A stretch of 64,000 nucleotides of DNA from Aspidiotus rigidus. Taxonomy: Eukaryota > Arthropoda > Insecta > Hemiptera > Diaspididae. Made by a program: the position numbers and the translations under genes. Shown in pieces: positions 10,291 to 23,090 of this stretch. Every line of letters starts with the position of its first letter. The stretch's first letter is position 1. Where the stretch lies: the NCBI GenBank assembly GCA_035079385.1, contig JAVHKY010000003.1, positions 20,475,501-20,539,500 of the forward strand, given 5' to 3'. Under the pieces are notes generated by a model, which saw nothing but the letters and a program-made list of their open reading frames with translations, searched no databases and was not told where the DNA came from.

Positions 10291-13200
10291 CACTTGATAC
10301 ATTTTTTGTGCGACTCGAGTTGAAATTTATTCATTCTTTTAAATCCAATTCTTATGTTTTTGATGTATGTAATTCGATAGTGTAGAAGTCTTAGTAAGTC
10401 TGAAAACCAAATGACGATCGGAAGAAGTATTCCGCGACGAACATGTCCTGTAGTCATTTTGGTCGTGATATTTTAACCTTTTGGGAAGAGGTGAAAGTCG
10501 GTGAACATGTTATAAGATCTAATTATATCCTAGATTGGAATCTCGCTGATGAAAAGAAACGAAAGCTTGCATATTATTAATCGCATCATAATCTTCCCCT
10601 TCTTCAATCAAAACTCGCGGGCAACTGTCCACGCTCATAAATCTACAGCCCCACTTTTGCCAATCGTGTTTGTCTATTTTGTTCATGTCTGACGGAATAA
10701 CCTCGAAAACGAAAGACGAAGTCAAACACGTCTAATTAAAACTTTATTTCTGTTTTCCAGACGGCTAACCTTTTTTCTCCCTCGTTTTTTTTTCACTTGT
10801 TTTCTTTCTTTCTTTTTTTTCTTTTGCTCTCTCGCGTTTTTATTCTCATCCTTTTCGAAACTTGAACAAACCAATTGGAAATACGAGTAGTATTTTGGAC
10901 CTGAATAATAAATATTCGTACGTAGTGGAGAAGTTTCAACTGTATAGGTCATGTAAGAGCGCTGAACCATAAATTATATCGCAAAAATACTTTAGGCAAC
11001 GCTCTGTATCGTGCCCGTGCGCTAATACGTATTTTTCGAATACTGTCTCGTAGAAACTTTTACCGTCTTGCGTGGAAGTTGCTCGTTCTTAAATCAACAA
11101 AATTTAAACTCGAATTTACAAAACGTCTGCGATTGTATATGTACTTTTCAATTACCCCTGAAACGGAATGAAAGAAAATACCTGTACGTAGCGAAATAAT
11201 AATATATATATGTATGTATAGTCGTTCGCGGAACACGAAAACAAAACAAAAAAATGTAAATTTCTAAATGACGATTCTCGTTGTCTTGTGTTTTTCGCGC
11301 TGCTATGAACTTAGTTGGAAACGCATTAATTCGCCGAGGAAATCTCGCGCGTCGTATTTACGAGGCGACGCGAAACGCGAGAAACAAAAATTACTTATCG
11401 CTTACGGAAAAAGCGGATACCGTTTACGGATTCGCGAAGATGGTCGTTATTTCGCGCCGACACAAATCTCTCGGTTTTTCTCGTAATATATTTCAGCCCG
11501 CGTCGGGCTAGTTCATCGGTCATTACATTCCCGAAAATGAATGAAGGAATGAAACGAAAGCCGGAGGAGATACCTACACTATGAAAATTGATGAGCTGTT
11601 ATATGGTTCAACAACCTTAGCGAATCAATCACCAAAATTACTTTCTATGGAAGTTTTTATTCCAACTTATGTGTAGTGATAGTGATTTGAAGAGTATTTA
11701 TTGTTCAGCCTGTGAGTATTGGAGTCCCAGAATTTGCAGTCGAGCCTTTCGTTAGGTTTCATTTTTTCTTATTCGAACAGTCTGAAAAGTAGTGTTCGGC
11801 ACCGTCTCCATTTTGTCAATATTTTATGCCACTTGTTGTTTTCTACGCCCTGCATTCTGCACCTGTGTTTTCCCCTTTAATTCTGCGGTTTTGAATCCAT
11901 CCGATGAGTCTTTTCATTTGTAACTTCTTGTCAGATGGTAGAGAGGGCTTCCCAAGAGGAATCGGAAACGGGTCAACCCTGGCACATGAGTACGCGAGAA
12001 TCTATTGGTGTTCTAGAGACGAAGAAGTACGTCTCAACAGTCCGAGCTTTACAAATACGCTGAAGGTAGAGTCGTGTACTAGGCGATGGCTACCGGTCAG
12101 TCAAGACAGCTCAGCAAGTCGAGGTAGCGGCTGCAGCTAGAGACCTTGCACATTCTGACACCTCTCCGTTATTACCAAATGTTTTATCAGCTTCAACAAA
12201 TTTACTTCGAGAGCTAGGAATCTTACTGTATCTTCTTGCCGGATGAGGCTAGTCAACCATTATAGCGTCTGTTGCGTCGTCGCTACGTGTTGCCAAAAAT
12301 CTCAGAAGCAATTTTTTTTTTCAGAAAGGAGTCCCCGACGTAAGCGAATTCCCTGAATGCCCTAGCTAATTACCACATATTCACTTCCTACTATAATTGA
12401 ATGAAGTCCACCTTCCCCTCAGGCGCCATCTATCGCAAATCAACGTCCATATTAGAGGTTTTCCTACCGACTGTGTTTCGTCGATACGAATTTATGCAAT
12501 TAGGTGAAACAAAAATCCTAGCACAAAAGCTTCCAAAAAGTTTGTAGCCGCGGGTAGGCAGCCAAAAAATGACCCAAATCCGAGTAAAATTGTAAGTCAC
12601 AAAGGGCTAGAGCACTCGAAACTGTACGCGATTTGAATACAATATATTGTTGAAAGAACAGCGGAAGGAAGCATGGAGCAGTCGGAAGATTTTCAAGAAA
12701 AAAAATTATTGGTCGTAATTCAATGCAATAAGCGACCTATATCATAATATTGATCAGAAGAGGGAGGGCTGGCGGAGAGATACAGAACTCGGACCTACAT
12801 GATTAAAATTAATGAGTCTCAACGATCCAAAAACTTTGGCGAATCAATCTCTAAAATTAGTTTCCGAATTGTCTTTTATGGTTGCAGAAATACTACGTGC
12901 GTATTCTACATCTAAGATTCATTTTACACTCCACTAAGTGCGAGTAGACTTTTTTCTTCTTTCGATTCCAAACGCTTCCCCCTTTTTTTTTTGTGTGTGT
13001 GTTATTATACCATTCTCACTCTTTAATAGTTTCTCGTTTCTGGTCGTCAGCGTATTCTATAATACATGCAGTTCTGAAACTACGTAAGACGCGTAATTCT
13101 TTACGCCGTCATCATACCGAAAATACTCATTTACATTGGCGAAACTTTCGACCCGCGATAAATTTTCCCACCATCGCGCCTAAAATTTCCATAAATTCGT

Positions 13201-14278
13201 TTTAAGGGTTCCTCAGGTAGTACGAAGTGTGCCGGTAACGGGGTGAAAAAAGATCCTACGGCGAGAAGAGAGGGAGGCATAGTATTTCCGAATCGGAAGA
13301 TGAGTAGAGATGGCGAAGAGAAAAATTAGCGAATGAAGCCGAACAGCGACCAAGCGTAAGCGATGGGGCTGTGGGTTACGCAGTGTACACTCGGTCTTCG
13401 CCTTCCCGCTTTATTGCGAATAGAAACAATAAAATTCCTTCTTTATTGCCCTGCCAATTTATACGATAGCGACCGGAGCGCCTCGCTGCGCTCTTCTAGT
13501 CTATAATTCGCGTCTAAGAAAAAAAAACTAAAAATAACGTCAGAATACTAATAAGTTTTTCCTTGTTGGCCTAGTATTTTGTTTATTCGTCCATCCGCAC
13601 GTAAAGGAATAGAAAGCTTCTCGGTGTGTTTTTTGGTTTGCTTTTTCTTCTCTTTTTTTTTTTTTTACGTTGACGACTTAGCGTCGCGTTGTGAATACGT
13701 CCTCGAACGCTTGTTGTGTTTTTCTCACTTTATAAAACCAAATACTCTTCTGGCGAGAAGGGTAGAAAGAGAGAAAAAATAAAAAGTATAAATCATTTAC
13801 GCTTTCAGCCTCTTTGTAACGGTTTTCTTTCTATAGCATTGTTCGCACCGCCGTGTTCTATAATCCTCGCGAGGCGTAGATTTACTTGGCCGGGCTTTCT
13901 CTCATGCAACTGGGTCTCTTCAATCATGTAAGGTTTCGGAATGAGAGTCTCTCGAGAAAATTTGTAGCGAAATCGTGTTACGAGCTTCTGGTCCGTACCT
14001 GTAGCACGGGAGTGTTGGAACTGATTTAGCCAGGGAGGACGCTAAGAATATCGAGTACATTATCGTATCGCCATTGCTCCTATTGGGTTCAAAAATGTAA
14101 CTTCCAGTCAGCAAATTTTAACGAGAAGCAGATTAGGTAATTCCTCTGAAATCGATATCATTCTTCGATAGCACGCACGTTAAGATATTCACAATAATTA
14201 TTTCGACAACGAGGTTTATTGGAATTGACCATCGAACGATGTATATCGAAGAACTTGGAAGTGAGAGGGCTTCCGACT
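10291..14278. other. No gene recognised
   Basis: AT-rich sequence with homopolymer tracts and moderately CpG-rich patches at about 11270-11510 and 13240-13500. Short open frames are present but none resembles a known protein and none shows a repeated or domain-like pattern. Two short similar stretches (about 11585-11670 and 12800-12860, sharing GCGAATCAATC) hint at an old duplication. This is plausibly an intron of the KLF gene. Confidence 0.35.
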
Positions 14279-14514
14279 ACTCATTCTCAACTGTGACCCT
14301 AGCTATTCTCTGACTTCTAGCCCTCCTCGAGAGGCCCTCTCCATCATTTCGATATTTTCTTTCATCTCTATACGAATTTCCCGATCCACCAGCCCTCGAC
14401 TCAAAACAGGATACGCCTATTCAATACAAAGAGTCAAAATCAGTCGTTGATTGGAAAATTCTGCCTCCATAGCTCACATTTTTATCGTTAACTGATTCAC
14501 CTTCATCTCTCCTG

Positions 14515-14668
14515 GCGGGGTGGCCGTGAGCCCCCTAGGCCAATGAAGAAACTCCCCTTAAACTGTAATTTCTTGTAGCTAACAAAAAAAAATTGAATTA
14601 TAAAGGCCCCCCCTAAAACGATTAGGAAGAATTATCTTCATAAAAATGGCCTCACGGCACCCTCCTGC
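14515..14668. mobile_element. Short inverted-repeat insertion inside the LINE remnant
   Basis: The LINE remnant is interrupted by sequence whose ends are imperfect inverted repeats: GGTGGCCGTGAG at the left and CTCACGGCACC at the right. The related copy at 46030-46110 lacks it. No clear target duplication. Probably a MITE-like unit. Confidence 0.45.
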
Positions 14669-14682
14669 AATCGTAGTATCGA

Positions 14683-14806
<124 letters not shown>

Positions 14807-15508
14807 ATTCCGAGTCAAATGGAACATGACGTCACTGCCTTTGCCGCCAAAGATTCCCCTCTATCGCACAAAATTTCTGACCCTGTACGTACCCCTGCTT
14901 CTGACCGTAGGAATTTAGTAGGGATTCTTCAAAATTATGAGACATTTTAATAGTAGTAACGTACGAGACAAGGTCGCGAAATAAATTTCGGGAAATATAT
15001 AAGTGCACGCCCCATAAAATTATATTGACCGCCAGTTACCCTCCCGCCATGGAAAAAAACTGACACGACGTTGAAATTTTGACGAACGCCATAAATGCAC
15101 GCCAGGAGTGGCACACGACCCGTATTTCAAAAGAAGATAATTTTGATGCATTTATTGTGAGGAACTCCAGCCAGGATAGTAAAGACTGCCTTCCCATAGT
15201 GAACCTGAACCCCCAGTGAGTGAGGTACGACTGTTGATGGAGGTGTTTTCCCAGTTGTTCCATCCCGGAGGAGTCAGTCGAGTCTGTTGGTTAATGCATT
15301 GGATTTCGAGCATTGTTGTGAGATCTTCACTGGTTGGTCAAATACTGAGGTTTGTTGTCAGAATAAGATGATTCGGCAGAAGTATAATTCGAAGGGGATG
15401 CGCGGTAGTTATATGGGACAGTGCAATAGCCGCGAGCGTTTCATTATTGACTTGTACTGAAGTGTTCGTTGTTTCAAAAATATTCACACTTCTGATCCTT
15501 CCCGTGAT

Positions 15509-15769
15509 TTGCCAATTCCACTCTTCCTTTTCGCAGGCCCTTTTTGGCAATCAAGGTTCTTGATGGAGTCTAATCTTCAGGCCCCTTTGGAGCTTCCTTC
15601 CGATCTTCAGGAAGCTTTTCACGCTGCACATGTCAGGTGGCAGTCGGATGTTAATTTGGACTCTTCTCGCGGCGTTCGTAATTATGAAGGCAGGGCATTC
15701 CATTATCTTCTTTGCTATTTCTTCTTCCTGAATCAGGTTTTACTTACATGGTACATTATAGTTGAATGA
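15509..15769 (+). other. Unassigned open frame
   Basis: An 86-codon open frame reading APLELPSDLQEAFHAAHVRW among other residues, preceded by a pyrimidine tract and AG (acceptor-like, about 15520-15536). I do not recognise the protein. Because a MULE transposase fragment follows downstream on the same strand, it could belong to that transposon; it could equally be chance or a host exon. Confidence 0.2.
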
Positions 15770-15799
15770 ATTAAATGTGGATTGCACATTGTTCTGCAT

Positions 15800-16130
15800 G
15801 TTCTCATATGTGCACTATGTCCGTTTCATAGAATTTCTAGTATTTTGAATCTTGAGTGCACAACTTATATATGAGGATGTGTGCACTACTTACTTTGTGT
15901 ATTTGTTTGTTTTATGGGATTTCCAGTGCTTTTGGTCTTGAGTGCACAACTTATTAGGGTATGTGTGCACTACTTACTTCGTGTATTTGTTTGTTCTATG
16001 GGATTTCCAATGTTTTTCGTCTTCAGTGCACAATTTATTAGGGTATGTGTGCACTACTTACTTCGTTTATTCGTTAGTTTCAATGGATTCCGAGTGTTTT
16101 TGGTTTAACACTCATTTGTGGATGTCCTAT
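15800..16130. repeat. 84-bp tandem repeat, about four copies
   Basis: The word ATGTGTGCACTACTTACTT recurs at 15877, 15961 and 16045, exactly 84 bases apart, with a more diverged first copy starting near 15807. Each unit also holds a second GTGCAC word, so GTGCACAA...GTGTGCAC forms a short inverted pair in every unit. Because 84 is a multiple of three, the plus strand stays open and encodes a repeated 28-residue peptide (HYLLR-FVC-MGFP-type). This is probably incidental. Confidence 0.85.
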
Positions 16131-16206
16131 AGACAGTTTAAATAAAAATTTAAAAACGTAAAATAAATATAAAATAATTGTGAGGATGCAAGGATGGTAA
16201 GTCAAT

Positions 16207-16653
16207 TTGTTATGCGAATTGGAAAGGAACTGGTCCGACCGCCGTGATCCTGGGTGCGTGAATATCGTACCATTTGCGGGAACTCCTTCCGTATTCCGAA
16301 TGGATGATGATGAGGAGGGGTTGTTGTACTTCATCGGATCTTCAAATCTCAGTAAGCCACTCACCGCCCGATTAAGGAAGCAATGTATGAAACTCGAAGG
16401 TAAATGGACATCCTTTGATACATTCGAGCGGGAACATTACAGCATGTGGCGCACAAGGGTAACTGCACTTCTCAATGAGTGTGAATGTACTTGCCCGTTC
16501 TTCTTGAAACACTCTCTGTGCAAACACGTTATTGGCATGCAAATTCGATTGAAACTTTGTACCGTCCCCCAGGAAGGTAAAAACATCTCCATGGGTCAAA
16601 AACTTGAGCGCGGCCGCCCCTCCAAAGCGAAGCAAGCATTACTATTACAATAA
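16207..16653 (+). CDS. MULE (Phantom-type) transposase C-terminal fragment with SWIM zinc finger
   Basis: The frame stays open for about 148 codons and ends with TAA. It contains a SWIM-type zinc-binding motif, CTCPFFLKHSLCKHV (C-x-C-x(n)-C-x-H), followed about 30 residues later by KLERGRPSKAKQALLLQ, a basic tail typical of Mutator-like transposases in insects. The N-terminal DDE catalytic domain is not visible upstream: an in-frame TAA lies at 16198-16200 and the region before it is the 84-bp tandem repeat. MULE transposases cut and paste DNA; this piece alone lacks catalysis. No Mutator-type terminal inverted repeats were found nearby. It may be a decayed element or, less likely, a domesticated SWIM protein exon. 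The first residues are uncertain because no ATG is well placed. Confidence 0.75.
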   Translation: MLCELERNWSDRRDPGCVNIVPFAGTPSVFRMDDDEEGLLYFIGSSNLSKPLTARLRKQCMKLEGKWTSFDTFEREHYSMWRTRVTALLNECECTCPFFLKHSLCKHVIGMQIRLKLCTVPQEGKNISMGQKLERGRPSKAKQALLLQ

Positions 16654-16699
16654 AACAAAATTGTCAACGTCTCTTCTGTAGTGAATGTAGCTCGTAGGC

Positions 16700-16830
16700 T
16701 ATAAAGTTTTCTTATCCGTACAATACATTTCATAGGCATGTAAATTTTTTTTATCCGTGTAATACATTTCATAGGCGTGCCAATTTTGTTTCCTTGGCGT
16801 GTTATCGATAGCCGGGCAATTTCGTTTTTT
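16700..16830. repeat. Short tandem repeat, about 48-bp unit
   Basis: Two adjacent copies of a unit containing TTATCCGT, AATACATTTCATAGGC and GTG, with further decayed partial copies marked by TAGGCGTGC words to about 16840. It follows directly after the MULE coding fragment. Confidence 0.6.
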
Positions 16831-16974
16831 TAGGCGTGCGATTGTCATAAATTTCATTACGTGATTATATTTTCTTTTTTTTCATCCAACTTAGGAACTA
16901 TTACCCATTCCCGATGTGCTTCCATCATTACACTACTACTTAATGAGCACGACTTTTTATAGGGTAATGACTGA

Positions 16975-17345
16975 GATAGAGCTTGTGCAAGTAGCGTATC
17001 GCTAGTTCTCTTTCCTGGCTGTAGAACTTTTTTTGAATCGGCATAGCAGTTCTAGTCCACGATCTCTAGCGTTTCAGCCCATCAGGGTTCCCATGGTATC
17101 TCGTCCGAGGATACCAGTTTTTGTTGCCTTTGATTACCACCTTGTCCAATCCCTCCATCAGCTCCTTGTTGTTTCTGACGCGTTCTTGAAGTGCGAATCG
17201 GTATAGTTTTCTTTCAAGAATCTGACGGGAGATCTTCACTATCTTATAACCTGGTGATTGAGTGCTGTTTAAGAGTGGTCTAGAAGTTACTTACAGTCGA
17301 GTTCATCTCGAGCGTGCTTTCATCGTTCTCTCCCAATACCATTTC
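16975..17345 (-). mobile_element. Penelope-like RT fragment
   Basis: Minus-strand sequence is clearly related to the RT part of the PLE piece at 6060-6420. Shared landmarks include CTTTCCTGGCTGTAGAAC, GGGTTCCCATGGTATCTCG, TGATTACCACCTTGTCCAA and TTTTCTTTCAAGAAT. Several small indels break the frame. It is isolated, with no tail or endonuclease. Confidence 0.7.
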
Positions 17346-18066
17346 CTACGAGAGATCCATACACATAAATTCAAAAAATTGTAAGATAGTGAGATATCGG
17401 CTTATCAGTTCCACTAAAGCGACTAGCTCGCACTCTTCTTCTCAAAATATAGATATATTATATGTTAACTACTGCAATTTACTTCTAAGTGAAAATTTTT
17501 ACCTTGAATAAGGAGACCCTTAATGAGTAATCCTTTCCCGTAAATTTTTTATGAGAGATTTGTACATCATAAATGTCAATCCCTTCAGTAGACTCGACTC
17601 TGCCATTCTCACCGAAAAAAGCTACATTTTGCTTGACGATCAACAAGACTAAAGGAGAGAAGCAAACGTTTAATAGAGGTGGAGTTTATATTCTTACTTC
17701 ATAAGGATACCTAGCTCAAACAAATGCACTTGATGGGAAGGATTTTCAAATAAATACAAAGATTCTATCATTCCAAAAAGTTGCTGGGTATCTAAAAGAA
17801 GCGGTGAGCAACGCGATTGCAGCGCTGCTACAGGCACATTCATATCAACGTTATGAACGTTGAATCTTCTCTTCTGGTGCGTTAAAACTTGCAGATACTT
17901 CACGACGCACCCGATGATGAAGATTTTCTAAGCTGAGACATGCTCCATCAATTCTAATAGATCTTGTTGAGACCAATTACGACTCGGTCATACAGACGCA
18001 GGCTTTATGAATTCCCTTCCCTTAGCCTTTGTAGTCTAAATATACATACAAATGAATAATTGTTAA

Positions 18067-18273
<207 letters not shown>

Positions 18274-21200
18274 CGGTAGCAGTTTTTTAAATCGAGTACG
18301 TTCTAGCCTTAGTGTGTAATATTTATTATTCTCTTTTTTTTCCCTTCCTCTCTCTCTCTCTCCCTTTCTCTCCTCTCTTATTCTTCTTTATTCACGTCTT
18401 ACATCGTTACTTGCATACAAACGTATTCAGCTCTATCATATAATCGAATAAGCACTGCTCGTCGAGCGTAATTTCCAATTTGTAGAAGTACGTATACGAA
18501 TACGACCTACAAGCGAAAGACGACGAACACTTATTAGGTTATAAGAACGAATATGTTTTCGTCAAATGTGCAAGTGGACGTGTAATTTGCATTGTTTCAT
18601 TAGTAGTCTTTATAATTAATAGTTAATTGTGTTAGTCCTGTGTAGTTTATTTTTCCTCCTTTTCTTTCATGTACTCGAAAATGTTCGTACCTTTCCAAAG
18701 GAACGAAATACGTAAGTACAATCATCGTTCACATCCTCACGTAATCACCCACTCTTTCACGTATAAAGAAAGAAAAAAAAAGAAAAGAAAAAAAAAAAAA
18801 AAATTGTAAGAAATAACGAAATGCATCGATAACGATACGACTTTACGGAAATCTTTCATTCGTACGCAAATTCCCTTTTTCGTGTAAAAATATACGTACC
18901 TAATAAAATAATTGTGAACGAAGTGCCACAATCTGATCGACTTATGAATTATTTGATTCGTTCTCCTCGAGCTTTTATTCATCGTACATTACGCATTCCT
19001 TCTCTCTTTCGAGACTGTATAAGTTTATTCTTCCACGGGACGGGCAAGTTCAAGTAACCCGACTATTTGAGAAATTATTAGGTTTTTATTAATCGATCGT
19101 GATTTCATTTTTTCTTTTTTTTTGTGTGTGTGTGTGTGCAAATTATTCCTTTTATACGCGTTCGTTTATTTTCCTCGTGTGATATTTGCCATTATTGGTA
19201 TGATAATAACGTACCTATCTTCGCATTACACTGTACACTGAACTTTATGAACGAAGGTCGACGATCATTTTTGCTCATATTAGGTATGAATTCTTTTCGA
19301 TAGCAAACGTTCACCTTTTGTACCATCGATACCGTTTGGAAACAGTTCCTCGACTGTGAAAAATTGAACTTTTTTGTCAATGGTCGCGAGAAGACTCTGC
19401 CAAAAAGAGGTCCAGTTTTTAAATCTATAGCTTGCAGAAGTATGGAGTAATGAAGAAGTTTGAGGTTCGTTGTGAGCAAAGAAGGAGAAGTGGAGTAAAA
19501 ATTAATCCAATAAATTATTGAGGAATGGATCGTTGTGACCCTCTAACCTAAGAAGCAACAAACAAACTTGCTGTTGTTGCCCATTTGAATGTACAAGCTT
19601 CAAGCTGAGGTTGTAAAGTTGCTGATTTGTAATATTGCAGCTTGTAGGAGGGCACTTGTCGTGAGTCTTAGGTTCGCTGCCAGAGAGATCGAAAGTAGAC
19701 ATGTTCATCTCCAGCTTTTTTCTTACCGATGTCACTGTAATGAAACGAACATTTACTGATTTTTCGGAGATCCTTGTGTAGAATTCCTCTCAGGTCCCTC
19801 CCAGCCACACGGTGAGAGAATCACCTCGTCCGATAGTTGATAATTTGAGAACGGTACTTAATTTTAGTATTTGTAAGGTTAAAGGAGGAAACTGTTTGTC
19901 ATTATTTACTTGCCTACCTATTTTACGGTTCGAAATTATGAAAACCCCATCCCACTGATTCAATTTTTTTACTTCGAAATTCTGAAAACCGATTTGCAGG
20001 GTGGCCAGTTTATGGAAAACCGGGAAAAGTCAGGGAATTTGAGTGTTCAGGGAAAAGTCAGGGAAAAGTCATGAAATTTTAGCTAAGGTCAGGGATTTTT
20101 TTGAGACTCGCAGCTAAATAATCTGAGGTAGGCATACTCCAGACTTTTGTTTTAAAGGAATGTGGAAAATATTATTTTGCTTCAAAAATCACGGAAGATT
20201 TTTTTTTTTTTTTTGAGCCGAAAAAGAGGAGATTTTAGTCTGGAAAAACCTGGAAAAGTCAGGGAATTTTTTCTCGGTAAAAAACTGGCCACCCTGGATT
20301 TGCAAAGCTTCATTTTTTACTCCGATCCGACAGTGCAGTTTTGAAATGCCACAAAAATGGGCCCAAAAAATCGTTCGTTTTTTACTTGAAAGAATATTCA
20401 AGCTATATTTTAATCATGGCGGTCCGAAATCAGTGGCGTGGGCAGAAAATTCTTGAGGGAAAAATATTTTATTGGAAAAGAGGAAACGTTTGAAGGAAAT
20501 TTTATGGCGTTTCAAAGAGAATTTATCAATCTTAGGAATGGGGTAACTGGCCGCGCCACTGCTGAATCGACAAATCTGGAGAATTGGTGCTTATGTCTCT
20601 TCATATCAACATCAACAATTCACATTTTGCAAAACAAGGTCTTTTAACCAAGAGACAAAAATGTTTTTCTCTTGATTGTGTCATGTTATAATGCATCCAG
20701 TCTGCATTCATCTTTGTAAAATTTTTTCTCTTATCTGTTAATCTTTTTTCAACTTCTGCAGTTTAATTAGTAACCTCCAAATAGTTTTTCAAATTCCGCG
20801 CCAAAATTCCACACATTCAGAATACAACCGGTACTACCGATACTACCGGTTGTTTTTACTGGTAACCTCCAGTCTACAGGTAGGGAAGCTTCGACGACTA
20901 CCGGTCTACCGATTGTTTCAAACTACCGATTTTTACCCAGCACTAATGGTGGCATATGGGAGGAAAACGGGTAATGAAATAACGCTTGAATGAAACAGTT
21001 GGTTTTTCAACATTCCAAGAAAGATGTCCACAAACACTAATTAGATGAAGTGACAAACCCTTAGAGTCCACTTCATTCAAAAGTTATTGCAGATCTTTCA
21101 TTTTTCTCCCACATACCACCATCGCGCCACAGTTGAGTGCCTTTTGTAAATTCTACAGAAATACCATTACTGTTGATGAAACCGCACGGTAGTTAGCGAT

Positions 21201-23090
21201 CCTAGCGGATGGCCGGCCCGAATTGTCCTGACAAGATCGGATCGATCAATCGTTTCTCTCGCAGGGAGTACAGAAGTAGGTGGCGGTTTCCGTAGTCGGG
21301 TTGTCCTTGTCCTCGGCTTTGATGGGCCGTAGCCGAAATTTCGGGGGGGGGGGGGGGGGTGAAACTTTTTTTTTTAGTCATGTAAAAATGGATTCCCCAT
21401 GACCCAACCATCTTCGATGGAAGTCTCCCGATTGGGAAGGAAGAAAGAGAAGAAGTAGACACCGGAAGGGAAGAACAAGAATTTTTCTGAAGCATCAGTA
21501 GATTTTCGAGATGATTTTTTCCCAATAAGAAAACTAAGGTAGATCAAGCTTTGACCAAGTTCTCGGGTGAGAAACGGCTCGTCTGAATTCTGATCAATTG
21601 AATGAATTGCATATCGATTTGAAATCACGGTTAGGCTATAGGGAATGAAGATTGGTTGCGTGGAATATCATTTTCATTTCGAGATGATGAGTAATTTTTA
21701 GCGTGAAGTAAGCAAATTTCTACGATCGTTTTACAGGCAGCGAAGTCTAGACATTTTGTTATTTTTAGTTCAATTTGACGGTTCGCTAAGTCTGCCGAGC
21801 ATCGAGCGAAAATTTGTTCCGCAAAATTTTTACGCATTCGAGACCCTCATTTTCTCCTTCTCTGATGAGCGCTGGTAATTGAACAAATTTCGTCTCGGCC
21901 GAACTAACGAACGTCCTTTAGATAAATTGTCGCCGAAGATTTTTATACAATATCAAATTTATTTTTTGAGAGTAGGTGGCGGCGAAGTTTTAAGAACGCC
22001 TACCAAATCGTCGAGGTTTTGCCTCGATTAAAAATTTCTTCAAATATTCGGGTGAAAAAAAAAAAAAGAAGAAAAAGTTTCTTTCCGTTTATCAGCGGTG
22101 GAGGGTAATTTCACTTCGTAGGATCACATTTTCCGTTATATTTTTGCTGAGTTTTCGAAACAAAAGGACGATCGAAAAACATTCGTTATTTCCACGGTAT
22201 CTGAAAACTACGCGAACATTTTAGAAACATCGTAGAAAAATGACAAACGTTTATAAATTTTCGACCTCTCCATCCTTAGCGATGATACTTCTGTAGTACA
22301 GTGTACAGTTTTTTTTTTTTTTTTCCGATTTCAAAATGCGAATTTTCCGAATGAAGAACAAATACCTCTGTCCTTGTTACTCTGTATCGCAAACAATAAT
22401 GCGTGTTACATTTTTTATTCGGAAAAAGAAAAAAAAAAGAAAAAAAAGAATGCGTAATAAATTTTATTACATTTTCAACCATCAGAGTCGACGAAACGAA
22501 CTGAAATTCTTATAGTAAAATTGAAGAGTCTGTGTACGGTAATAAGAACGAAATTTTAGACAATGAAATTTTTTCACCCTCGTCAAGCGATGGCGCATCA
22601 CTGCCATTTTCCTCCCCCCTTTTTTTTCCAACAAGGCCTTTCTTTTTTCTTTCCTTTCTTTCCTCCTTTTTCAGTATAGTCTGTAATGCTCATCATTGCG
22701 AAATGCGTGTATTATTCTCGAAAAAAAAAAAATGCTGTCGAATATAATTCCGAATAAAATTTAAGAAATTCAAATGAAAAAAAAAAAAAAAAACTAATAT
22801 TACCGAAAGGAAAATCGTAAAATCGTTTATCGTTATTTACCGTGCGTATCCGTTTTGTTTTGTTTTTTTTGTCAACGCGTAAATTTATTTTGAAATTTAT
22901 GTTATATTTCTATTTATATTTCTTAGCCTGTATGTAACCTATCGAAATGCAATTTAAAATTTCATATTCCGTATTCATTATGTACACATACACGTACGCT
23001 ACGAATATATAGATTTTTTTCCCCTCTTCCTCGTTTTGTATTTGTACATACAGAGTCGTTGTAACATTTTAATTGATTTGTAATAATAAA
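18274..23090 (+). other. Likely 3'UTR and downstream flank of the KLF gene
   Basis: AT-rich, non-coding sequence follows the stop codon. Candidate polyadenylation signals AATAAA occur at 18902-18907 and 23085-23090, among others. The proximal one would give a short UTR; the distal one would require that the UTR contains the MITE at 19997-20296. Pyrimidine tracts and poly-T runs are frequent, and a 17-base G run lies at 21343-21359. No coding region is visible. Confidence 0.4.
19997..20296. mobile_element. MITE with CAGGGTGGCCAGTTT termini
   Basis: A 300-bp unit starts CAGGGTGGCCAGTTT and ends with the inverse, AAACTGGCCACCCTG. It is flanked on both sides by GATTTG (19991-19996 and 20297-20302), a six-base target duplication. 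The interior repeats the words GGAAAAGTCAGGGAA. It is too short to encode a transposase. The terminus starting CAGGG would suit hAT, but six bases is shorter than the usual eight-base hAT duplication, so the superfamily is left open. Confidence 0.85.

Noticed and set aside
15881..16108. Open frame encoding a repeated hydrophobic 28-residue peptide
   Set aside because: It is a by-product of the 84-bp tandem repeat, whose period is a multiple of three; two phases are open and neither has a credible start or relatives.
20820..20950. ACCGGT/TACCGAT-rich stretch ending in CCAGCACTAATGG as a possible MITE
   Set aside because: One end resembles a transposon terminus, but no matching inverted end or target duplication was found.
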